Below are positions 45,871 through 54,588 of a stretch of 64,000 nucleotides of DNA, piece after piece. Numbering within the stretch: the first letter of the stretch is position 1; each line of letters starts with the position of its first letter. Below the pieces are notes generated by a model. The model did no database searches, was not told the DNA's origin, and saw nothing but the letters and a program-made list of their open reading frames with translations. The stretch lies in NCBI GenBank assembly GCA_015064895.1, contig SVRI01000001.1:65619-129618 (forward strand), read 5' to 3'. Position numbers and translations under genes: made by a program. This DNA is from Oscillospiraceae bacterium. Its GTDB lineage: Bacteria; Bacillota; Clostridia; Oscillospirales; CAG-382.

Positions 45871-47733
45871 TCAAATGCATCTTTCTGTGCACAATTTTGC
45901 ACCAAATTTAGCCGCACCGCAAGCAGAGCATTTTGTTAGACAGTCGGGTGTTGTGACTTCCTTTTCCGCGTGCTTTGCTTCGGAAAGGAGGAACTTCTGA
46001 GTAACGCCGCAGTCAATGTGTGCCCAGGGGAGAACTTCGTCGTAGCCTATGTGGCGGTTTGCGTAGTAGGATGGGTCGAGCCCTGCTTCTTCTATGGAAG
46101 AAATCCATCTGTCATAGCTGAAATGTTCATCCCAGCCGTCAAAGAACTGGCCGTTTTTATATGCTATTTCAAGAGCCTTTGAAAGACGTCTGTCACCTCT
46201 TGCAAATACTGCTTCAATGCGTGAAACCTTTGCTTCGTGCCAGTTGTAGCGGATTTTACCCGAGTGGATTGATGAGCCGAGAAGCTTTTGTTTTCTTACA
46301 AGCTCCTCGAGTGAATCCTGACCGAACCACTGGAAGGGTGTGTGCGCCTTAGGTACAAAGCAGGAAACGGAAATTGTAACCTCAACGGGTCTGCCCTTTG
46401 GCTTGTCGGGACTCTGGTAGTATAGGTCAACAATCTTGTGACCGAGACCTGCAATGCCTTCAATATCTTCATCTCGTTCCGAGGGAAGGCCGTTCATGAA
46501 GTACAGCTTTACACTTGTTCTGCCTGTTGAGAATGCGTTTTTACATCCGCCGAGAATGTCGTCTTCCGTAAGGTTCTTGTTTATAACATCGCGAAGACGC
46601 TGCGTGCCTGCTTCGGGCGCGAAGGTAAGACCTGTTTTTCTGACACCCTGAACCTTCTTCATGATTTCCGCCTCAAAAGAGTCAATTCTCATGGACGGAA
46701 GTGACAGGGAAACCTTTTCCTTGTCTGTCCATTCCTTTAAGGAGTCAACAAGTTCCATAAGACAAGGGTAGTCACTTATTGAAAGGGATGAGAGGGACAT
46801 TTCCTCATATCCCGATGATTTATACTGGCTCTTTGCTTGCTCATTGAGTTTTTCAAAGCTGCGTGAACGGTAGGGACGGTAGATAATGCCTGCCTGACAG
46901 AATCTACAGCCTCTCATACAGCCTCTTGCACATTCAAGCATAATCCTGTCGTGGACTGTTTCGGTAAAGGGAACAGGCACTTTTTCGGGGAAAGGTGCAT
47001 TGTCAAAGTCTGTAATGCAGTTCTTTTCAACAAGTGCAGGTACGTCGTCATATTTTGGAGTTACCGATGAAACCCAGCCGTCCTTGCCGTCATATTTTAC
47101 ATCGTAAAGAGAGGGAATGTAGTTGCCCTTGATGTGGCTGGCAAGACGTAAAAACTCGTTTCTGTCAAACTTTTTGTGGGTTTTCTTGTAGTCGATATAT
47201 AATTTTACCGTTTCAACAAGGCTTTCTTCACCCTCGCCTATGCTGAATATGTCAAAGAAATCTGCCACGGGTTCGGGGTTGTAGGAACATGGGCCTCCGC
47301 CTATGATGATGGGATGCTCGTCGGTTCTGTCCTTTGAGTAAAGGGGGATGCCTGCAAGGTCAAGCATGTAGAGAACGTTCGTGTATGAAAGCTCGTACTG
47401 AAGCGTAAAGCCCACAAAGTCAAAGTTTTTAAGGGCATCACCGCTTTCCAAAGCATAAAGCGATATATCCTTTTCCTTCATCAGTTGTCCCATGTCGGGC
47501 CAGGGGGCAAAGCATCTTTCACACCAGATGTTGTCCTCGCGGTTTAAGCAGTCATATAGAATCTTGATACCGAGATTTGACATACCGATTTCATATGTAT
47601 CGGGGAAACAAAAGGCAAATCTTGCGTCAACGGCATCTTTATCCTTGATGACCTCGTTAAGTTCGCCGCCTGTATATCTTGAAGGCTTGAGTACCTTTTT
47701 TAAGTATTTTGAAGCTTTTGTTTTTTCATTCAT
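45871..47733 (-). CDS. B12-binding-domain radical SAM protein (TIGR03960 family)
   Basis: A 620-residue radical SAM enzyme of unknown reaction. The N-terminal part (about 1-200) has a B12-binding-like Rossmann domain (VDARFAFCFPDTYEIGMSNLGI; IGGGPCSYNPEPVADFFD). The radical SAM cluster motif CMRGCRFC (C-x3-C-x2-C) is near residue 272, followed by SLSSLSISDYPCL and LTFAPEAGTQRLRDVINK. The C-terminal tail has clustered cysteines (CLTKCSACGAAKFGAKLCTERC). It pairs with the DUF2344 gene downstream. ATG 47733 follows AGGTGA on the minus strand. Confidence 0.9.
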   Translation of the reverse strand: MNEKTKASKYLKKVLKPSRYTGGELNEVIKDKDAVDARFAFCFPDTYEIGMSNLGIKILYDCLNREDNIWCERCFAPWPDMGQLMKEKDISLYALESGDALKNFDFVGFTLQYELSYTNVLYMLDLAGIPLYSKDRTDEHPIIIGGGPCSYNPEPVADFFDIFSIGEGEESLVETVKLYIDYKKTHKKFDRNEFLRLASHIKGNYIPSLYDVKYDGKDGWVSSVTPKYDDVPALVEKNCITDFDNAPFPEKVPVPFTETVHDRIMLECARGCMRGCRFCQAGIIYRPYRSRSFEKLNEQAKSQYKSSGYEEMSLSSLSISDYPCLMELVDSLKEWTDKEKVSLSLPSMRIDSFEAEIMKKVQGVRKTGLTFAPEAGTQRLRDVINKNLTEDDILGGCKNAFSTGRTSVKLYFMNGLPSERDEDIEGIAGLGHKIVDLYYQSPDKPKGRPVEVTISVSCFVPKAHTPFQWFGQDSLEELVRKQKLLGSSIHSGKIRYNWHEAKVSRIEAVFARGDRRLSKALEIAYKNGQFFDGWDEHFSYDRWISSIEEAGLDPSYYANRHIGYDEVLPWAHIDCGVTQKFLLSEAKHAEKEVTTPDCLTKCSACGAAKFGAKLCTERCI

Positions 47734-47801
47734 GAGCTTTCACCTGTTTTCATAATAATTCATTATGTATTGTAGCATAAAACGGGAGCTTTGTAAAGGG
47801 T

Positions 47802-47913
47802 TATAATACAGATTTACAAATTCCGGTGGACTTGTAATCAACAGCAAATAGTCTAAAAATCAACACGGTTTTATTCCTCTGTGCGGAGAAAAATCTGCAC
47901 AGGGGACTTTTTT
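47802..47913 (+). ncRNA. Possible short transcript or leader ending in a strong terminator
   Basis: Between divergent genes a strong plus-strand terminator is seen: CCTCTGTGCGGA/TCTGCACAGGGG (47876-47905, 12 bp with two wobble pairs) then T6. It precedes, rather than follows, the comM promoter (47925), so it cannot terminate comM or the minus-strand gene. A TATAAT at 47802-47807 lies about 70 bases before it, but no good -35 accompanies it. Either a small RNA or a leader/attenuator could explain it. Confidence 0.3.
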
Positions 47914-47924
47914 GACGAAACCTC

Positions 47925-47953
47925 TTGAAAAATCCACCGTATGGTGATACAAT
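47925..47953 (+). promoter_or_regulatory. Sigma-A-type promoter of comM
   Basis: TTGAAA (47925-47930), 17-base spacer, TACAAT (47948-47953), 30 bases before the ATG. Confidence 0.65.
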
Positions 47954-47983
47954 TAAAATGATATATTGTAGGAGGTGGCGTAT

Positions 47984-49516
47984 ATGACATCATGTATTAA
48001 ATCAGCCTGTCTTTACGGTATTGACGGCTTTGTTGTCGATGTCGAGTGTTTTTCGTCAGGCTCCATGGGGAAATTTGACCTTGTAGGTCTTCCCGATACT
48101 GCCGTAAAGGAATCCTATTCCAGAATAAAGGCGGCAATAAAATCCAGCGATATTGAGTTTCCCGGTTCCAATATTACGATAAATCTTGCACCTGCCGACA
48201 GAATAAAGCAGGGTACAGCCTTTGATGTGGCAATTCTTTTGTCGATACTCAAATGTAATATGCTTGTAAGTGCCGATACCGACGGCAAATGCTTCGTAGG
48301 TGAGGTAAGCCTTTCGGGGGATATAAGACCCGTAAGAGGCGTTCTTTCCATGACGATAGCGGCAAAGAACGGGGGACTTTCAGAAATCTTTGTTCCTGCG
48401 GCAAATGCGGGAGAAGCGGCGGTTGTTGACGGTATTGACGTTTACGGTGTAAATAATGTAAGACAGCTTGTCTCACACCTTCTCGGTTTTGAGAAAATAG
48501 ATAAAACGGTTGTTGATAAGAAAGAAATGTTCGAAAAATCATATTCTCTTATCAACGATATGTCAGAGGTTAAAGGTCAGGAAAATGCCAAGCACGCACT
48601 TGAGGTTGCGGCGGCAGGTATGCATAATGTTCTTCTTATCGGTCCGCCCGGTACAGGTAAGAGCATGCTTGCAAAACGTATTCCCGGAATACTGCCTCCT
48701 ATGTCTTTTGAAGAAGCAATAGAAACGACGAGAATACATTCGGTATCGGGAATCCTTCCCGAAAACGAATCCCTTGTAACAATACGTCCTTTCCGTTCAC
48801 CGCATCATACAATGTCGGCGGTAAGCCTTGTTGGCGGCGGCAGAATTCCGAACCCGGGTGAGATGAGTCTTGCCCATAACGGTGTACTTTTCCTTGATGA
48901 GCTTCCCGAGTTTACCAAGGATTCGACCGATGGATTAAGACAGCCCATAGAAGACGGCAAGGTGACAATAACAAGGGCAAGCGGAAGATATGATTTCCCA
49001 AGTAAATTCATGCTTGTCTGTGCTATGAACCCCTGTAAATGCGGATATTTCGGACACCCCACAAAGAAATGTACCTGCACCCCTTTATCTCGTGAGAATT
49101 ATCTTTCCAAAATCTCGGGTCCCATGCTCGACAGAATGGATGTGCAGATAGAGGTGGGTTCCCTTACCCTTGAACAGCTTCAGAAAAAGTCTGACGGCGA
49201 AAAAAGCGATGAAATCAGACGCAGAGTTGTTGCTGCAAGGGAAATAATGATGAAGCGTTATGAAGGTACGGGAATTTATGCCAACGCTCATCTTACACCG
49301 GCAATGATAAGAGAATACTGTGTTCTTGATGATGAGGCAAGTGATGTTATGAAGGCGGCGTTCGACAGACTTGGACTTTCGGCAAGAGGCTATGACAGAA
49401 TACTCAAGCTGTCAAGAACAATTGCCGATCTCGAAGGATGCGAAACCATAAAAAAGCATCATGTTGCAAGAGCCGTCCAACTCAGAAGTCTTGACAGAAA
49501 ATACTGGAACAACTGA
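47984..49516 (+). CDS. comM: YifB/ComM family Mg-chelatase-like AAA+ ATPase
   Basis: ComM-type hexameric helicase that promotes branch migration during integration of transforming DNA; many non-competent bacteria also carry it. The 510 residues have an N-terminal Lon-protease-like domain (CLYGIDGFVVDVECFSSGSMGKFDLVGLPDTAVKES), the Walker A motif GPPGTGKS (220-227), Walker B GVLFLDELPEF, and a cysteine cluster NPCKCGYFGHPTKKCTCTP. I start at ATG 47984, eight bases after GGAGG; the nine-base longer GTG start would overlap that site. It is monocistronic with its own promoter. Confidence 0.9.
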   Translation: MTSCIKSACLYGIDGFVVDVECFSSGSMGKFDLVGLPDTAVKESYSRIKAAIKSSDIEFPGSNITINLAPADRIKQGTAFDVAILLSILKCNMLVSADTDGKCFVGEVSLSGDIRPVRGVLSMTIAAKNGGLSEIFVPAANAGEAAVVDGIDVYGVNNVRQLVSHLLGFEKIDKTVVDKKEMFEKSYSLINDMSEVKGQENAKHALEVAAAGMHNVLLIGPPGTGKSMLAKRIPGILPPMSFEEAIETTRIHSVSGILPENESLVTIRPFRSPHHTMSAVSLVGGGRIPNPGEMSLAHNGVLFLDELPEFTKDSTDGLRQPIEDGKVTITRASGRYDFPSKFMLVCAMNPCKCGYFGHPTKKCTCTPLSRENYLSKISGPMLDRMDVQIEVGSLTLEQLQKKSDGEKSDEIRRRVVAAREIMMKRYEGTGIYANAHLTPAMIREYCVLDDEASDVMKAAFDRLGLSARGYDRILKLSRTIADLEGCETIKKHHVARAVQLRSLDRKYWNN

Positions 49517-49946
49517 TTGTGAATTTGCGGTAAATTTTGCCTGCATTTAAAACGGCAAAAACAACGCATTTACGCGGTTTTCGCAAATTTGCATAAAATA
49601 TAAAAATTAACAATTTAAATTTTGCAAAAACTATTGACATTTATAATTATTCGGTGCTTTCCCATAACACGCGGTTTACATAATAATTGTGGAAAAATCG
49701 GCTTGTCAATGTGCAAAAATGTGGAAAACTCTGTGGATATTGTGAAAAACTAACCTTGAAAAGCCTTGAATTAAGCAGTTTTGCAGATTCAGACGCAAAA
49801 TGAAACTTAATTCGACAGAGATTTGTTTTTTGATAAAAAACAGAAATTATGTCAATTTGATTATGTTTCCGATGCTTGAATAATTATGCATAACGAATGA
49901 ATAATATACGGAGACCAATGCCATATAAGAAAAAGGAGAAACAAAA
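49517..49946 (+). other. 430-base AT-rich gap before fhs
   Basis: No ORF or RNA gene that I can support. It contains a perfect 8-bp palindrome TGTTTTTT-GAT-AAAAAACA (49824-49842) that could be a repressor site. Several GTGGAAA/GTGGATAT words lie at 49689-49746. No folded riboswitch pattern known to me matches. The ribosome binding site AAAAAGGAGA is just before the fhs ATG. The long leader for a highly expressed gene may hold regulation not recognised here. Confidence 0.4.
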
Positions 49947-51620
49947 ATGCTTACAGATGCTCAGATTGCACAAAGTGCAGTAATGGAACCTATCACAAAA
50001 GTGGCAGAATCAATAGGACTTGATCCTGAAAAGCTTGACCTTTACGGTAAATATAAGGCTAAACTTTCGGGCGAGCTTCTCAGTGAAATCGAAAAGAGCG
50101 ATAAGAAGGGTAAACTTATCCTTGTTACCGCCATCAACCCCACACCTGCAGGCGAGGGTAAAACAACAATGTCTATTGCCATAGGTCAGGCGCTTGCCAA
50201 AATCGGCAAAAAGGGAATACTTGCTCTGCGTGAGCCTTCCCTCGGTCCCGTATTCGGTATCAAGGGCGGTGCCGCAGGCGGCGGATATTCTCAGGTGCTT
50301 CCCATGGAAGACATCAACCTTCACTTTACAGGCGACTTCCATGCAATAACAACAGCAAACAATCTTCTTTCTGCAATGATTGATAATTCCCTTCACCAGG
50401 GCAACCCTCTCGGACTTGACCCCAAGAGAATTTCCTTCAAGCGTGTTCTTGACATGAACGACAGAGCACTCAGAAAGGTAGTTGTAGGCTGCGGCGGCAA
50501 GGCTGACGGTGTAATGAGAGAAGAAGGCTTCAATATTACAGCTGCTTCCGAAATAATGGCAGTTCTCTGTCTTGCGTCAGACATGGACGACCTTAAAAAG
50601 AGACTCGGCAACATTCTTGTCGGCTACACATATGAAGGCAAGGCTGTATTTGCAAGAGAACTCGGCGGCGTCGGTGCCATGGCTACTGTTCTTAAGGACG
50701 CAATGAAGCCTAACCTTGTTCAGACAATCGAACACACACCCTGTCTTGTACACGGCGGTCCTTTTGCCAACATTGCCCACGGCTGTAACAGCGTTATGGC
50801 GACAAAGGCGGCTCTCGGTCTTGCTGACTACTGCGTTACAGAAGCTGGCTTCGGTGCGGACCTCGGTGCAGAAAAGTTCCTTGACATCAAATGTCAGATG
50901 GCAGGACTCGAACCTGACGCCATCGTGCTTGTTGCAACCTGCCGTGCTCTCAAGTACAACGGCGGTGTTGCAAAAGAAGACTTAAAGACTCCAAACGCAG
51001 AAGCACTCAGAAAGGGTGCTTGCAACCTTGAAGCCCACATTGACAACCTTAAAAAGTATAATGTTCCCCTTGTAGTATGTATCAACCACTTCTATGCAGA
51101 TACTGATGAAGAAATCGCGGTAATCAAGGAAGTAGCCGAAAATAAGGGCGTAAAGGCTATCGTATGCAAGGGCTTTGAAAAGGGTTCTGAAGGTGCAATT
51201 GAACTTGCAGAAGAAGTAGTAAGACTTGCAGACAGCGGCAAGGCAGACTTTACACCTCTTTACAGCTTTAATATGCCTATAAAAGAAAAGATTGAAAAGG
51301 TAGCAAAGGAAATCTACGGTGCAGCGTCGGTGAACTTTGATGCCGCGGCACTCAAGACAATAAAGGAAGCGGAAGAACTCGGCTTCTCGGACTATCCTGT
51401 ATGTATGGCAAAGACACAGTATTCACTTTCCGATGACATGAAGGCTCTCGGACGTCCCGCCGGCTTTACTCTTAATGTAAGAGAAGTAAGAATCAGCTCG
51501 GGTGCCGGATTTATCGTTGCACTTACAGGCACAATTATGACAATGCCCGGTCTTCCCAAGAAGCCAGCGGCAGAGCTTATTGATATCGACGACGACGGAA
51601 TTATAGTTGGTTTATTCTAA
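49947..51620 (+). CDS. fhs: Formate-tetrahydrofolate ligase
   Basis: Makes 10-formyl-THF from formate, THF and ATP, feeding purine synthesis and the one-carbon pool. The 557 residues fit the family. The P-loop is TPAGEGKTT (about 68-76), followed by [39 protein letters not shown]. Other marks are [36 protein letters not shown], and the C-terminal [15 protein letters not shown]. With metF and metH 3 kb downstream it makes a one-carbon set; folD is not in the window. The stop codon is immediately followed by a CTTACTTT hairpin. Confidence 0.97.
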   Translation: MLTDAQIAQSAVMEPITKVAESIGLDPEKLDLYGKYKAKLSGELLSEIEKSDKKGKLILVTAINPTPAGEGKTTMSIAIGQALAKIGKKGILALREPSLGPVFGIKGGAAGGGYSQVLPMEDINLHFTGDFHAITTANNLLSAMIDNSLHQGNPLGLDPKRISFKRVLDMNDRALRKVVVGCGGKADGVMREEGFNITAASEIMAVLCLASDMDDLKKRLGNILVGYTYEGKAVFARELGGVGAMATVLKDAMKPNLVQTIEHTPCLVHGGPFANIAHGCNSVMATKAALGLADYCVTEAGFGADLGAEKFLDIKCQMAGLEPDAIVLVATCRALKYNGGVAKEDLKTPNAEALRKGACNLEAHIDNLKKYNVPLVVCINHFYADTDEEIAVIKEVAENKGVKAIVCKGFEKGSEGAIELAEEVVRLADSGKADFTPLYSFNMPIKEKIEKVAKEIYGAASVNFDAAALKTIKEAEELGFSDYPVCMAKTQYSLSDDMKALGRPAGFTLNVREVRISSGAGFIVALTGTIMTMPGLPKKPAAELIDIDDDGIIVGLF

Positions 51621-51753
51621 CTTACTTTTTCTTTGCTGAAAAGAAAAAGTAAGCAAAAAGAAAAGGATTCAGCTACGATTCTATATCAGCTGTAAAAAGC
51701 ATTTTTTCACGAGTATAACCTTTCCCGACTGTCAAACACCGACAGTCGGGAAA
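51621..51753 (+). repeat. Stop-codon hairpin plus AAAC-loop hairpin after fhs
   Basis: 51621-51653: CTTACTTTTTCTTT, loop GCTGA, AAAGAAAAAGTAAG, touching the fhs TAA. 51721-51753: TTTCCCGACTGTC, loop AAACACC, GACAGTCGGGAAA. The second ends 18 bases before the tsaE start, so it could separate fhs and tsaE expression. Confidence 0.8.
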
Positions 51754-51771
51754 TTGAAGAAAAGAGATAAT

Positions 51772-52197
51772 ATGGAAAACAAATGGATTTACACCTCTAA
51801 TTCTGAGGAAGACACGGAAAAAATAGCCGCCGAGTTTGCAAAAAATCTTAAAAAAGGCGACTTCATAGCATTCTTCGGCAACCTCGGAAGCGGAAAAACT
51901 GCCTTTGTCAGAGGTGTGGCATCGATGCTTTGCCCGGGTGCAAGGGTGCAGAGTCCGACCTATGCAATAGTAAATGAGTACAGAGGAGAAATGCCTATAT
52001 TCCATTTTGATATGTACAGGATTCTCGACGATGATTCTTTGTATTCCGTCGGCTTCTATGATTACTTTGACAGAGACGGAGTAATCTTTGCCGAATGGAG
52101 TGAAAACATTACCTTTGCACTTCCCGATGAGAGGTACGACATAACCTTTGAAAAGACGGGAGATACAGGTAGAATTATCACGATTGAAAAGAAATAA
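51772..52197 (+). CDS. tsaE: tRNA threonylcarbamoyladenosine biosynthesis ATPase TsaE
   Basis: ATPase needed with TsaB and TsaD to make the t6A37 modification of ANN-decoding tRNAs. The 141-residue protein has the P-loop GNLGSGKT (36-43), the QSPTYAIVNEY segment, and FHFDMYRILDDDS plus FAEWSENI typical of TsaE. The start is ATG 51772; the ribosome binding site AAAGAGATA is weak. tsaB, its common partner, is not adjacent. It ends at its own terminator. Confidence 0.93.
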   Translation: MENKWIYTSNSEEDTEKIAAEFAKNLKKGDFIAFFGNLGSGKTAFVRGVASMLCPGARVQSPTYAIVNEYRGEMPIFHFDMYRILDDDSLYSVGFYDYFDRDGVIFAEWSENITFALPDERYDITFEKTGDTGRIITIEKK

Positions 52198-52207
52198 GCC
52201 TTTAAAG

Positions 52208-52232
52208 GGAGCACCGTTGTGTGCTCCTTCTT
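52208..52232 (+). terminator. Terminator after tsaE
   Basis: GGAGCAC/GTGCTCC around CGTTGT, then a T-rich run (TTCTTTATTT). Confidence 0.75.
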
Positions 52233-52249
52233 TATTTACACATTATCCA

Positions 52250-52278
52250 TTGACATTAATTTTTTATTTGGCTATACT
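52250..52278 (+). promoter_or_regulatory. Sigma-A-type promoter of the MATE gene
   Basis: TTGACA (52250-52255), 17-base spacer, TATACT (52273-52278), 28 bases before the ATG. Confidence 0.8.
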
Positions 52279-52306
52279 ACCCCTTGGTGACAGAAAGGAG
52301 GACATT

Positions 52307-53644
52307 ATGAAACAGGAAATCAAGCTCTCGGACCACTTTGATATAAAACGAATGCTGCGTTTTACAATGCCGTCAATCATCATGATGATTTTTACGTCAA
52401 TATACGGTGTTGTTGACGGATTTTTCGTGTCAAACTTTGTGGGCAAAACAGAATTTGCCGCAGTCAATTTCATAATGCCGGTCCTCATGATTCTTGGTGC
52501 CTTCGGCTTTATGCTGGGGGCAGGCGGAAGTGCCATAGTTGCCTTTACTCTCGGTCAGGGCAAAAAAGAAGAGGCAGAAAAACAGTTTTCGCTGTTTGTG
52601 TATGCGGGACTTATACTCGGCACGGTTATGGCGGTTGCCGGGATACTGCTTATAAAGCCGGTAGCAATCCTTCTCGGCGCCGAAGGTGAGATGTTAAAGC
52701 ATTGTATCACTTATGGTGCAATTACAGCTGTGGCATCGCCTGCGTATATGCTTCAGTTTGAGTTTCAGACCTTCTTTATTACGGCAGAAAAGCCAAAGCT
52801 CGGACTCGTAATGACGCTTGTTTCGGGCTTTGCCAACATGATTTTAGATGCACTTTTCATGGCGGTATTTGGTTGGGGAATAGTAGGTGCTGCGGCTGCA
52901 ACGGCTCTCAGCCAGTTTATCGGCGGTGTTGTTCCGCTTGTCTATTTTTCAAGACCCAATACAAGTCTTTTAAGGCTTGTCAAGACAAAGTATGTGGGCA
53001 AATGGATGCTGAAAGCGTGTACCAACGGCTCGAGTGAGCTTATGAGCAACATTTCTTTTTCACTCGTGGGCATTCTCTACAACTTCCAGCTCATGAAGTA
53101 TGCCGGTGAAGACGGAGTTGCGGCATACGGCGTGCTTATGTACGTCAACATGATTTTCATTGCCGTGTTTATCGGATTTGCCACGGGTATGGCGCCCGTT
53201 TTCGGCTATCACTACGGTGCTGAAAACCATGATGAGTTGAAAAGTCTTCTTAAAAAAAGTCTTAAGGTTATCGGTGTGTGCTCGGTCGCAATGCTCATTT
53301 TCGGAGAAGTATGTGCATATCCTCTTTCCTATATTTTTGTTGGCTACGACAAGGCACTTATGGATATGACTCTCAGAGGCTTTATGATATATTCCTTTTC
53401 ATTTCTTTTTGCCGGACTTGCCATATTCGGTTCAGCCTTCTTTACGGCACTTTCAGACGGACTTACCTCTGCTATCATGGCGTTCCTTCGAACCCTTGTC
53501 TTTCAGGTGTTGGCGGTGCTGATATTGCCTTTGTTCTTTGAACTCGACGGCATATGGTTTTCGATAATTGCCGCAGAAGTTGCGGCGGTGGCAATAACGG
53601 TGTTCTTTCTTGTGGTTAAGAGGAAAAAGTATAAGTATTGGTAA
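52307..53644 (+). CDS. MATE-family multidrug/sodium efflux protein
   Basis: A 445-residue integral membrane protein with about twelve hydrophobic helices in two similar halves, as expected for the MATE (NorM/DinF/MepA) family. MATE phrases are GVVDGFFVSNFVGKTEFAAVNFIMPVLM, GAGGSAIVAFTLGQGKKEEA, AEKPKLGLVMTLVSGFANMILDALFM and GMAPVFGYHYGAENHDELKSLLKKSL. These exchange cationic drugs or metabolites for Na+ or H+; the substrate is unknown. I start at ATG 52307 (AAAGGAGG upstream); the longer frame reads through the previous terminator and this promoter. Confidence 0.92.
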   Translation: MKQEIKLSDHFDIKRMLRFTMPSIIMMIFTSIYGVVDGFFVSNFVGKTEFAAVNFIMPVLMILGAFGFMLGAGGSAIVAFTLGQGKKEEAEKQFSLFVYAGLILGTVMAVAGILLIKPVAILLGAEGEMLKHCITYGAITAVASPAYMLQFEFQTFFITAEKPKLGLVMTLVSGFANMILDALFMAVFGWGIVGAAAATALSQFIGGVVPLVYFSRPNTSLLRLVKTKYVGKWMLKACTNGSSELMSNISFSLVGILYNFQLMKYAGEDGVAAYGVLMYVNMIFIAVFIGFATGMAPVFGYHYGAENHDELKSLLKKSLKVIGVCSVAMLIFGEVCAYPLSYIFVGYDKALMDMTLRGFMIYSFSFLFAGLAIFGSAFFTALSDGLTSAIMAFLRTLVFQVLAVLILPLFFELDGIWFSIIAAEVAAVAITVFFLVVKRKKYKYW

Positions 53645-53659
53645 AAAGGTATTAAAAAG

Positions 53660-53683
53660 AAAGGCGTACTGCGGTACGCCTTT
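53660..53683 (+). terminator. Terminator after the MATE gene
   Basis: AAAGGCGTAC/GTACGCCTTT around TGCG, flanked by A-rich and T-rich sequence. Confidence 0.85.
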
Positions 53684-53718
53684 CTTTGTACGTATAGCGG
53701 TGTTTCGTCACTGCGGTG

Positions 53719-53924
53719 GTCGGGGAAGCCCGACGGCAAATGCACGGGGAATACTCGCAATAAGCAGACTGTAGGTGTCGCATAAACAACATCTTTTATT
53801 CGTTCTTTTGTCCCGAAACAAGTCGGGGAAGCCCGACGGCAAATGCACGGGGTATTTCGGATTAAAAACAAACACTTGTGGTCGCATAAACAACGTCTTT
53901 TATTTGTTCTTTTGTCCCGAAACA
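53719..53924. repeat. Two direct copies of a 103-base unit
   Basis: GTCGGGGAAGCCCGACGGCA starts at 53719 and again at 53822, giving a 103-base period. Each unit ends with a CGCATAAACAAC..TCTTTTATT..GTTCTTTTGTCCCGAAACAA segment. The last part is also the outer hairpin of the nested element copy that follows at 53904. No ORF is supported. Confidence 0.75.
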
Positions 53925-54100
53925 AAAGAACCAAAAATTCTCCGCTCAAAAGGAGAGAGGGCTCGGTTGAGGTTAAGCATCGTCGAAAAAGGTTCGTCTT
54001 GACCACGAGTGGGGTCAAGACTCAGGCTCGCAATATGTAAGCTTTCGCAATCTCAACCTACGCTGACTTCTCTCCTTTGGCGCGGTGCCTTACCTCTCTC
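53904..54100 (-). repeat. Nested structured element, copy 2 (minus orientation)
   Basis: Read on the minus strand, it has the same order as copy 1: CAAAGGAGAGAA pairs with TCTCTCCTTTTG, GGTTGAG pairs with CTCAACC (GGTTGGG/CCCAACC in copy 1), and the end hairpin is GTTCTTTTGT-TTCGGG-ACAAAAGAAC. The inner hairpin is different: GTCTTGACC...GGTCAAGAC. Changes occur on both arms. The adjoining 54101-54217 is AT-rich with no feature I can name. Confidence 0.75.
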
Positions 54101-54217
54101 AACGCGGGTAAGTGTTTACAGATATTTAAGCATTCATTTCCGCGAAACTGTATCAGGCTTAGTTTGGTAAACTCAGTTTAACCACATTTAATCCAACCAA
54201 CCGAATTTAATTCAAAT

Positions 54218-54456
54218 TTGCACCAACACCAAGAGAGGGGAGTTAAGCCACCACGGCGAAAGAGGGGGGTAGCGCAAGGCGGGCGGCAGTATCATTTAAG
54301 TTTGAAGATGCCCAAATTTTGACGGCTTCGTAGAAGTAGCCTGTTTCATTTGTCTGAGTCAAAATTTGCCTTTTTGTACTTTGCTTTTCCCGAATGAGCC
54401 ATCCCCTCTTTTTGAGTGGAGCGTCTTTGCCTTCTTTCGGGGCGGGCCGAAAGAAG
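54218..54456 (+). repeat. Nested structured element, copy 3
   Basis: Starts TTTGCACCAACACC as copies 1 and 4 do. AAAGAGGGG pairs with CCCCTCTTT, and the inner arms CAAATTTTGAC/GTCAAAATTTG are identical to copy 1. The closing hairpin is replaced by CCTTCTTTCGG/CCGAAAGAAGG (54430-54456). Together with copy 2 it fills most of the 944-base gene-free stretch 53645-54588. Confidence 0.75.
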
Positions 54457-54525
54457 GTCGTCTCTGCAGAGGCGAAACACTCTCCAAAAAGCACACACTT
54501 AAGCTGAGTTTTTTTGTTGTTTCTC

Positions 54526-54554
54526 TTGTAAATATAAAAAGCCTATGCTATAAT
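54526..54554 (+). promoter_or_regulatory. Sigma-A-type promoter of the metF-metH operon
   Basis: TTGTAA (54526-54531), 17-base spacer, TATAAT (54549-54554). Transcription would begin near 54560, which argues against the ATG at 54559 as the metF start. No SAM riboswitch is seen. Confidence 0.7.
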
Positions 54555-54588
54555 TACCATGTATAAATATTTTTTCACGAAAAGAGTG

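Noticed and set aside
49680..49750. Replication origin (DnaA-box-like TGTGGATAT and GTGGAAA words)
   Set aside because: No exact TTATCCACA cluster, no dnaA/dnaN neighbours and no AT-rich unwinding repeat pattern clearly placed.
49517..49946. Tetrahydrofolate riboswitch before fhs
   Set aside because: The conserved THF aptamer core words and helices could not be found on reading through the leader.
54457..54588. SAM riboswitch before metF
   Set aside because: Only about 90 bases lie between the last repeat hairpin and the promoter, and the start of transcription is about 30 bases before the start codon, leaving no room for an aptamer.
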